12,093 nt of DNA from Sulfurimonas sp. (lineage in GTDB: Bacteria > Campylobacterota > Campylobacteria > Campylobacterales > Sulfurimonadaceae). Positions 8,012-12,093 of the stretch are shown here, in pieces. The notes below the pieces were generated by a model that worked only from the letters and a program-made list of their open reading frames with translations, was not told the origin of the DNA and searched no databases. Within the stretch, counting starts at the first letter, position 1; the number at the start of each line of letters is the position of its first letter. The stretch spans positions 1 to 12,093 of the forward strand of contig DTVI01000024.1 in assembly GCA_012963655.1 (NCBI GenBank), in the 5' to 3' direction. The translations under genes and the position numbers were made by a program.

Positions 8012-9149
8012 TTTAGAAAAAAAATCTTTTTATTCCTTTTTAGTCTTGTATACTTTTTCTTCTTCTTTATTTATTCTTTTGAGCGCCTTTTGGTATTACA
8101 CTGCGCAAAAAAACTCTTTTGAAAGAAATCAGTATTATAAACTACAACATATTGCTGATGCGGTGTCTAAGGAAATTATTTCGGCGCACATGCAAGGAAA
8201 AGGTTTTCACACGCCTAAAGATTATGAGGGTGTTAGTATTGGCTTAGTTGATATTAAACAAAATACTGTGTATGGAAGTTTAGGGAGTAAACACTTTCCT
8301 TTGAAAGAAAGTTTTTTAATAATAGATAAGCATTCGATTTTAATTTCAACAGGAACCTCAGATCATTTAAATATCCGTTTTGTTGTTGTTCAATCTGAAG
8401 AGTTTTTTATGAGAATTGAAACACTTAAACAAAATATTTTTGGCGTGGTAATTTTGAGTATTATTGTGATGGTCATTCTTGCCTGGTTACTTTCAAGAAT
8501 TTTTATGCGTCCTATACATGAAAAAATTAAGCAAATAGAAGACTTTGTGCATGATACTGCGCATGAGCTGAATACACCTGTTACTGCCTTGCGTATGTCA
8601 GTGTCAAGAGCCATAAAAAAGCAAGCTTATGATCCGAAAATATTGAAAAACATATCTATTAGTACCAAACAATTATTTGATATGTATAATGCCCTTTCTT
8701 ATCTTTCTTTTGAATCAAAATTTGAGGTATCAGATGCAATTGACCTTCAAGAGACCCTTAGTAAAAGTGTCTTGTATTATCAAGAACTTAGTGAAAGTAA
8801 GGGAATTGTCTTAAACCTTCAAGCAGAGTCATTTGCATTTAAGATAGATGAAACTAAGGCTTCTATGCTTTTTGGAAATCTGATAAACAATGCAATTAAG
8901 TATTCGCATCCTTCTTCACAAATCGATATATCCTTAAAAAATGGTGTTCTTATTGTTCAAGACTATGGGATAGGAATAGCAGAAGAAAAGCTGTCAAAGA
9001 TTTATGAAATATATAACAGAGAAACGGAATATGCAGGCGGTTTTGGTATAGGCCTAAGTATAGTTCAAAAGATTACTCAAGAATATGGGATTAAGATAGA
9101 GGTAGAATCTAAACTTAATAAGGGAAGTGTTTTTAGATTGTCATTTTGA
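8004..9149 (+). CDS. Membrane sensor histidine kinase, second pair
   Basis: From the TTG at 8004 the protein has 381 residues. It has a span at about 9-31, an external region of about 110 residues, and a second span at about 145-165. Then come phospho-accepting H187 (AHELNTP), N box (NLINNAIKYSH, 292-302), G1 box (DYGIGI, 320-325) and G2 box (GGFGIGLSIV, 345-354). The TTG is preferred over the GTG at 7989 because AGGA (7993-7996) is seven bases upstream of it, whereas the GTG has no well-spaced site. The H box HELNTP resembles the HDLNTP of the first kinase, supporting common ancestry, while the external regions differ clearly, so the two probably sense different cues. Confidence 0.88.
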   Translation: MNSLEKKSFYSFLVLYTFSSSLFILLSAFWYYTAQKNSFERNQYYKLQHIADAVSKEIISAHMQGKGFHTPKDYEGVSIGLVDIKQNTVYGSLGSKHFPLKESFLIIDKHSILISTGTSDHLNIRFVVVQSEEFFMRIETLKQNIFGVVILSIIVMVILAWLLSRIFMRPIHEKIKQIEDFVHDTAHELNTPVTALRMSVSRAIKKQAYDPKILKNISISTKQLFDMYNALSYLSFESKFEVSDAIDLQETLSKSVLYYQELSESKGIVLNLQAESFAFKIDETKASMLFGNLINNAIKYSHPSSQIDISLKNGVLIVQDYGIGIAEEKLSKIYEIYNRETEYAGGFGIGLSIVQKITQEYGIKIEVESKLNKGSVFRLSF

Positions 9150-9155
9150 TGACAA
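9138..9155 (+). terminator. Weak hairpin at the end of the second kinase gene
   Basis: TTGTCAT and ATGACAA form a perfect 7-bp stem with a 4-base loop over the kinase stop codon. No T tract follows, so intrinsic termination would be weak at best; it may instead only stabilise the mRNA end. Confidence 0.25.
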
Positions 9156-9176
9156 AATCTTCAGTTTATTAAGTTT

Positions 9177-9220
9177 AGATTATATGGATATAATAGATTA
9201 TATGGATATAATAGATTATA
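9177..9220 (+). repeat. 18-bp tandem repeat with 9-bp GAT phasing, promoter-like
   Basis: An 18-bp unit beginning AGATTATATGG and ending in TATAAT occurs at 9177-9194 and 9195-9212, followed by 8 bases of a third copy. Within it, GAT recurs every 9 bases (9178, 9187, 9196, 9205, 9214). Perfect TATAAT boxes stand at 9189, 9207 and 9217. No clear -35 box is present, which is common in Campylobacterota. It sits in the only sizeable gap before the GGDEF-like gene and most likely holds its promoter; the direct repeats could also be a regulator-binding array. Confidence 0.6.
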
Positions 9221-9226
9221 ATAAAT

Positions 9227-9234
9227 AGAGGTGA
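9227..9234 (+). promoter_or_regulatory. Ribosome binding site for the GGDEF-like gene
   Basis: AGAGGTGA ends four bases before the ATG at 9239 and is the strongest site near this gene, fixing the start. Confidence 0.7.
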
Positions 9235-9238
9235 CTAT

Positions 9239-10021
9239 ATGCCAGAACTTTTAAAAATTAAGCACAGTGTTTTTACCCAAAGTATGCATGAAAAGTATGA
9301 ACCGATAGCAGAAATTACTAGTGTGGATTTATTTAATGTTTTTGTGGAGGCTATTTCTTCAGAAACAAACCTTTTGGGAGAAGACAAACTTAAGGGCTTA
9401 GTCTATAGGCAGTTTCGAGAATATGGTGATTTTGATGTGACTATGCAAGAAGCAGCGAAGAGTGTTAGTGATATACAAAAAAGTACCAAAGATGCTATAG
9501 TTGCGATTGATAACAAAGATACAGTGGCACTTAAGAAGGCGTATGAGCAGTTGAAAACGTATCAAAAACGTATTAAGGAACTTGAAGATTACATATATAC
9601 AGATGATGTGACGGGTACCTACAACCGAAAGTTTCTTGTAAATCATGAGTTAACTAAGGAAGGGTGCTTTAAGTATGATGGCGTCTTGATAGGCCTTAGT
9701 ATTAATAACTTCTATCATATAAATAAAGATTATGGGCATGATTCTGGTGACACAGTATTAAGGTATGTTAGCAAGAGTTTTGAAATGAACTTACAACCTA
9801 TGGGGATAAAGGTTATCCGTTATTTAGGGACGCAGTTTATTGCCTTGGCTGAAGACAGTATTTCTCAAAAGGCGCAGGACTTATGTATAAAGACAGTTGA
9901 GAGTATCTTGAAGAAAAAGTTTAAAATACAATCCGATAAAGTCTTAGAAATAGAACTAGAATTTCAAAAGATGAACTTTAAAAAAGAAGATGACTTTCAA
10001 ATGGTTTATAAGGGCTTATAG
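9239..10021 (+). CDS. Degenerate GGDEF-domain protein, probably catalytically inactive
   Basis: The 260-residue soluble protein has an N-terminal helical region (1-92), a short coiled-coil-like linker (about 95-118), and a C-terminal domain that follows the diguanylate-cyclase pattern. DDVTGTYNRKF (122-132) matches the DxLTGLxNR motif, and GHDSGDTVLRYVSKSF (166-181) matches the GHxxGDxxL helix. The active-site loop that should read GGDEF is LGTQF (196-200), and the metal-binding aspartates of the preceding strand are replaced (LSINNF, S154 and N156). It should therefore not make cyclic di-GMP. No inhibitory RxxD site is apparent at the usual place. A role as a binding or scaffold protein is likely, with unknown ligand. 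It is a single gene with its own promoter region and stands between the signalling genes and a non-coding stretch. Confidence 0.8.
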   Translation: MPELLKIKHSVFTQSMHEKYEPIAEITSVDLFNVFVEAISSETNLLGEDKLKGLVYRQFREYGDFDVTMQEAAKSVSDIQKSTKDAIVAIDNKDTVALKKAYEQLKTYQKRIKELEDYIYTDDVTGTYNRKFLVNHELTKEGCFKYDGVLIGLSINNFYHINKDYGHDSGDTVLRYVSKSFEMNLQPMGIKVIRYLGTQFIALAEDSISQKAQDLCIKTVESILKKKFKIQSDKVLEIELEFQKMNFKKEDDFQMVYKGL

Positions 10022-10181
10022 GTGGGCAAAATGGTGTTTGCTTAGCCAAAGTCTTTTCTCTTCAGTAGCCAGTGTTGAAGCCTTTGTCGGTGCATAAAGT
10101 AGTCATAATTCCCATGAATCCTCGCATATCTAGTAATGGATAGCTGATAGCTATATAATAATCAGCGGGTAAGGCGATTGC

Positions 10182-10219
10182 CTTTGCTACTGAAGGTTGA
10201 AAACCTACACATTATTCAC
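10182..10219 (+). repeat. 38-bp direct repeat, copy 1
   Basis: The repeat runs from CTTTGCTACTGAAGG to ACACATTATTCAC. It contains the hairpin AGGTT-GAA-AACCT (10194-10206). It differs from copy 2 at one base, C versus T at its sixth position. Confidence 0.85.
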
Positions 10220-10239
10220 CGTAGGGGACAGAAGTAAAA

Positions 10240-10310
10240 CGGACTATAGAAAACTAACCGTGGTGGTTTTTACGAAGTAAAAAAGTTTCTGAATTCTTGT
10301 CTAAAGTCCG
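10240..10310. repeat. Imperfect inverted repeat enclosing an inner hairpin
   Basis: CGGACTATAGA (10240-10250) pairs with TCTAAAGTCCG (10300-10310) with one mismatch. Inside it, TTTTTAC-GAA-GTAAAAA (10267-10283) is a perfect 7-bp hairpin with a 3-base loop. The element fills the space between the two copies of the 38-bp repeat. Confidence 0.6.
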
Positions 10311-10348
10311 CTTTGTTACTGAAGGTTGAAAACCTACACATTATTCAC
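10311..10348 (+). repeat. 38-bp direct repeat, copy 2
   Basis: This copy begins 129 bases after copy 1 and shares 37 of 38 bases, including the AGGTT-GAA-AACCT hairpin (10323-10335). It directly abuts the right arm of the inverted repeat. Confidence 0.85.
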
Positions 10349-10360
10349 ACAATACCCTTC

Positions 10361-10366
10361 TATAAT
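10361..10366 (+). promoter_or_regulatory. Isolated TATAAT promoter-like box
   Basis: A perfect -10 hexamer lies just after repeat copy 2, without a good -35 box. A terminator-like hairpin starts only nine bases after it, so no ordinary gene is served. It may be the remains of a displaced promoter or drive a very short RNA. Confidence 0.3.
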
Positions 10367-10374
10367 ACACATAC

Positions 10375-10399
10375 AAAGAGAGAAATTATTCTCTTTTTT
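10375..10399 (+). terminator. AT-rich rho-independent terminator-like hairpin, + strand
   Basis: AAAGAGA (10375-10381) pairs with TCTCTTT (10390-10396) around an 8-base loop, and the T run extends to 10399. It has the shape of an intrinsic terminator for rightward transcription, though the stem has few G-C pairs. Confidence 0.5.
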
Positions 10400-10471
10400 A
10401 CTTATTCATTTTTGGTAGAACAAGCGAAGCACTTAGCTGGTGAAGTTTGTTCAGATGCCAATCTCCTCAAA

Positions 10472-10512
10472 ACATTAAAAACTTAAACCATATTCTCCCT
10501 TTGGGTTTAAGT
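10472..10512 (-). terminator. Rho-independent terminator-like hairpin, - strand
   Basis: ACTTAAACC (10481-10489) and GGTTTAAGT (10504-10512) form a perfect 9-bp stem. Read on the minus strand the stem is followed by TTTTTAATGTTTT, an imperfect T tract. This implies leftward transcription across 10513-10738, where I find no gene. Confidence 0.5.
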
Positions 10513-10635
10513 GTCTAAATAAATTTTTCAAAGTAGAAGCTTTTGATTAAATATTCTGGGGTTGATTAGTTCCTTTTGTTAGTGCTAAGGCCTTCACTGG
10601 TTCGCTTCGCAAACAACAGTTCCGGTTCCAGAGCT

Positions 10636-10663
10636 AAAAATGACAAGCAGTTGTCGTTTTTTT
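10636..10663 (+). terminator. Strong, probably bidirectional intrinsic terminator
   Basis: GACAA (10642-10646) and TTGTC (10651-10655) pair around GCAG. The flanking A5 and T tracts lengthen the stem through a T-G wobble to about 11 bp. Seven Ts follow on the plus strand; on the minus strand five Ts follow. It insulates the ars promoter from upstream transcription. Confidence 0.75.
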
Positions 10664-10671
10664 ACGCTCTT

Positions 10672-10689
10672 CATCAATATATCTTGATG
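10672..10689. promoter_or_regulatory. Probable ArsR operator
   Basis: CATCAA and TTGATG form a perfect 6-bp inverted repeat with a 6-base centre (TATATC). The AT-rich ATCAA-N-TTGAT shape is typical of ArsR/SmtB-family operators. It covers the -35 box of the promoter for the operon that encodes an ArsR repressor, so repression by exclusion of RNA polymerase is the natural reading. Confidence 0.7.
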
Positions 10690-10712
10690 TATAGTTTATA
10701 TTGGGATATACT
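10684..10712 (+). promoter_or_regulatory. Sigma-70-type promoter of the ars operon
   Basis: A -35 box TTGATG (10684-10689) and a -10 box TATACT (10707-10712) are separated by exactly 17 bases. The -35 forms half of the operator palindrome. Transcription would start near 10719, about 20 bases before arsI, whose ribosome site (AAAAGAGA) is weak. Confidence 0.7.
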
Positions 10713-10738
10713 TACATAAAATTATAAAAAGAGACATT

Positions 10739-11200
10739 ATGAAAAGATTACATATACATATACATATTTCAGTTGATAGTTTAGATGAGAGTATTAAGTT
10801 TTATACGGCACTTTTTGGAATGCAACCAACTAAGCTTAAGGATGACTATGCTCAGTGGTTAGTGGATGAACCTGCGGTTAATATGGCGATTTCTTCAGGT
10901 AGAGAGAAAATAGGCTTGAACCACTTGGGTATTCAGGTTGATAGTGATGAAGCCTTGGCTGAGATTGAAGACAGATTACTTGCGGCTAAGATCTCTGGAG
11001 AGAAACAAGAAGAAGCAGTTTGTTGTTATTCAGAATCTAAGAAGTATTGGGTACAAGACCCTCAAGATATTATCTGGGAAAACTACCATACTATGAGCTC
11101 GGTTGAGTATTTTGGTGGAGATACATTTACAGGGGGAGAAGGTTGTTGTACGCCTACCTTTTCTAAAAATGGACAATGGTCTGCTGGCGGTAGTTGTTAG
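10739..11200 (+). CDS. arsI: ArsI/CadI-family metalloenzyme, probable C-As lyase
   Basis: The 153-residue protein is a single vicinal-oxygen-chelate (glyoxalase/extradiol dioxygenase-like) domain opening MKRLHIHIHISVDSLDESIKFY. ArsI enzymes are Fe(II)-dependent dioxygenases that cleave the carbon-arsenic bond of trivalent organoarsenicals such as MAs(III), giving As(III). The features expected of ArsI are visible: N-terminal histidines (H5/H7/H9), H62 in NHLGIQV, the vicinal cysteine pair C95-C96 (AVCCYSES) that binds the arsenical, and E114 in IIWENY as metal ligand. The tail after residue 125 carries an extra GCC and a terminal GSC. The related CadI proteins are cadmium-induced, so metal specificity is less sure than family, but the ars genes behind it favour arsenic. 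It is first in the operon. Confidence 0.87.
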   Translation: MKRLHIHIHISVDSLDESIKFYTALFGMQPTKLKDDYAQWLVDEPAVNMAISSGREKIGLNHLGIQVDSDEALAEIEDRLLAAKISGEKQEEAVCCYSESKKYWVQDPQDIIWENYHTMSSVEYFGGDTFTGGEGCCTPTFSKNGQWSAGGSC

Positions 11201-11520
11201 TGGATAACTACTTAAAGACTATTTCGGCACTTAATGATGAGACACGAATTTTAATTATCCGTTTTTTAGATGAACATGGAGCGCTGTGCGTCTGCGATCT
11301 TCAAAACTCATTGGGGATGATTCAGTCGCGTTTGTCGAGGCATTTAAAGATTTTAAAAGACGGTGGTTTTGTTCGCGTAGATAGAAAGGGGATATGGGCT
11401 TATTATTCTATAAGAACTCCTTTAGACCGTTTTAGAATGGAAGCATTAGAAGAGATTAGACACTTAAACATAGAATTGCCAAAATTACATAAAGTAGAAG
11501 AAAAGGGATGTGAGATATGA
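11200..11520 (+). CDS. arsR: ArsR-family arsenic-responsive repressor
   Basis: The 106-residue winged-helix repressor has a helix-turn-helix around residues 34-57 (SLGMIQSRLSRHLKIL) and the arsenite-sensing CVC in ALCVCDL (C30 and C32) at the start of the DNA-binding region; a further cysteine, C104, sits near the C-terminus. E. coli-type ArsR has a third cysteine just after CVCDL, which is absent here, so a different third ligand is possible. Binding of As(III) releases it from the operator. I chose the GTG at 11200, sharing one base with the arsI stop codon, because GGCGG lies nine bases upstream; a TTG at 11194 in the same frame is closer to that site and is the alternative. It overlaps arsC by four bases. 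Confidence 0.88.
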   Translation: MDNYLKTISALNDETRILIIRFLDEHGALCVCDLQNSLGMIQSRLSRHLKILKDGGFVRVDRKGIWAYYSIRTPLDRFRMEALEEIRHLNIELPKLHKVEEKGCEI

Positions 11521-11921
11521 AAAAAGTACTGATTCTATGTACAGGGAACTCATGTCGTTCTATCATTGCAGAAGCGCTAATCAATGCGAAACTAGATGGA
11601 TGTATACAAGCTTATAGTTCGGGAGTTAAGGCCAGTGGAAGGGTAAACCCTCATGCTAAAGAGCTTTTAGAAGAACATGACATGTGGCGAGATGAGTATC
11701 ATTCTAAGACCTTAGATACAGTGATAAACATAGACTATGACTTAGTAGTTACGGTGTGTGATAATGCAAAAGAAACCTGTCCAATATTTCCAAAATCGGT
11801 TAAAACTATACATGTGGGGTTTGTTGATCCAGATGGAAAAGGCCCAGATGCCTTTATAGATACAATGATGGAAATTGAAACAATATTACTCCCAATCTTG
11901 GAGGCCGAATTATGTTCTTAG
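11517..11921 (+). CDS. arsC: Arsenate reductase, low-molecular-weight phosphatase type, thioredoxin-coupled
   Basis: The 134-residue cytoplasmic enzyme reduces As(V) to As(III). It has the phosphatase-like P loop CTGNSCR (C8 to R14), the two further redox cysteines C81 and C88 in VTVCDNAKETCP that relay the disulfide to thioredoxin, and the general-acid aspartate in FVDPDG (D105). Spacing and residues match the S. aureus pI258 type rather than the glutaredoxin-linked E. coli type. The ATGA overlap with arsR, a Shine-Dalgarno AAGGGATG, and the ten-base overlap with arsB show one transcript. Confidence 0.93.
   Translation: MKKVLILCTGNSCRSIIAEALINAKLDGCIQAYSSGVKASGRVNPHAKELLEEHDMWRDEYHSKTLDTVINIDYDLVVTVCDNAKETCPIFPKSVKTIHVGFVDPDGKGPDAFIDTMMEIETILLPILEAELCS
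11900..11904 (+). promoter_or_regulatory. Ribosome binding site for arsB
   Basis: GGAGG lies seven bases before the ATG at 11912, inside the end of arsC, and supports that start. Confidence 0.7.
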
Positions 11922-12093
11922 CGGTATCTTTATTTTTTATAACCCTTATTTTTGTTATTTGGCAGCCTCGTGGTTTACAAATTGGAACGACTGCCGTTAT
12001 TGGGGCTATCTTGGCCTTAGCCCTTGGAATAGTTTCTTTATCTGATGTGCTTGAGGTAACAAGTATTGTTTGGGACGCCACACTTTCTTTTAT
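11912..12093 (+). CDS. arsB: Arsenite efflux permease ArsB, N-terminal part (truncated by window end)
   Basis: Sixty codons are visible, beginning MFLAVSLFFITLIFVIWQPRG and continuing IGTTAVIGAILALALGIVSL and VTSIVWDATLSF. This closely follows the N-terminus of ArsB, with the WQP-G motif after the first span and the second hydrophobic span in place. ArsB exports As(III)OH3 or its anion from the cytoplasm, alone or with the ArsA ATPase. The gene runs past the window. It overlaps arsC by ten bases. It is not an Acr3-type transporter: the N-terminal sequence does not look like that family. Confidence 0.88.
   Translation, partial: MFLAVSLFFITLIFVIWQPRGLQIGTTAVIGAILALALGIVSLSDVLEVTSIVWDATLSF

Larger units (their letters stand above)
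10022..10738. other. Gene-free 717-base region, rich in repeats and hairpins
   Basis: No convincing coding sequence is seen on either strand; frames are broken every few dozen codons. Instead it holds a 38-bp repeat present twice, an imperfect long stem (10240-10310), several short hairpins (GCTGAT/ATCAGC at 10143-10166, AAGGC/GCCTT at 10171-10184, GAACAAGC/GTTTGTTC at 10418-10452), three terminator-like structures and a TATAAT box. CTTCAGTAGC at 10060-10069 is repeated in inverted form at 10186-10195. The look is of a dispersed repeat or decayed mobile element, or of small structured RNAs. The last 67 bases hold the ars promoter. Confidence 0.6.

Noticed and set aside
8390..8614. Minus-strand frame inside the second kinase
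   Set aside because: Antisense to conserved kinase sequence (second span and H box); a shadow of coding bias.
9398..9646. Minus-strand frame inside the GGDEF-like gene
   Set aside because: Antisense to the coding gene, with a hydrophobic low-complexity product and no start signal.
10182..10348. CRISPR array
   Set aside because: Only two repeats, with a 91-base interval that itself folds; no further units and no cas genes in the window.
10140..10350. Retron-type structured RNA
   Set aside because: Hairpins are suggestive, but no reverse transcriptase gene is adjacent.
10579..10620. Integron attC site
   Set aside because: GTTAGTGC and the opposite half look vaguely similar, but the core motifs GTTRRRY and RYYYAAC are not met and no integrase is seen.
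10490..10650. Minus-strand peptide fragments (for example a short frame reading ALEPELLFAKRTSEG)
   Set aside because: Each frame stops within about 30 codons and would need frameshifts; no start or ribosome site supports a gene.
11854..12081. Minus-strand frame across the arsC/arsB junction
   Set aside because: Antisense to the start of arsB, whose product matches the family clearly.

Overview
The window is low-GC, almost gene-saturated on the + strand, and reads like a member of the Campylobacterota (Sulfurimonas/Sulfurovum/Sulfurospirillum-like). That assignment is an inference from base composition, overlapping short-spaced genes, promoters dominated by the -10 box, and protein style. It is not proven by a marker gene.

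Region 1 (1-6245, probably through 7302) looks like one co-directional transcription unit with overlaps or gaps of only a few bases. It holds the C-terminal part of an ATP-grasp carboxylate ligase, a PLP-dependent fold-III decarboxylase-like enzyme, a urea-transporter/M23-peptidase fusion, an outer-membrane beta-barrel, an exported TPR protein, and an OmpR-type response regulator with its histidine kinase. The set pairs cytoplasmic small-molecule or peptide chemistry (ATP-grasp plus PLP enzyme) with envelope proteins (permease/peptidase, barrel, TPR) and a regulator. The decarboxylase starts with a YxxPxI segment resembling the leader recognised by PqqD-like elements in RiPP pathways. I think this cluster is the most likely under-described system here, but its product is unknown.

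Region 2 (7364-9149) is a second response regulator/kinase pair of the same subfamily, probably a paralogue of the first. Its regulator may be translated from a leaderless mRNA.

Region 3 (9150-10021) carries a 9-bp-phased GAT array (two 18-bp tandem repeats plus a partial copy) upstream of a protein with a GGDEF-like fold whose signature and metal-binding aspartates are replaced.

Region 4 (10022-10738) has no convincing gene. It contains a 38-bp repeat present twice, several hairpins with GAA triloops, a promoter-like box, and terminator-like hairpins facing both ways. It looks like a mobile-element scar, a dispersed repeat, or a small-RNA region, and it separates the envelope/signalling cluster from the arsenic genes.

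Region 5 (10672-12093) is an arsenic operon. An ArsR-type operator overlaps the -35 box of a good sigma-70 promoter, followed by arsI-like C-As lyase, arsR, thioredoxin-type arsC, and the start of arsB, which runs off the window. Together these would demethylate trivalent organoarsenicals, reduce arsenate, and extrude arsenite under ArsR control.
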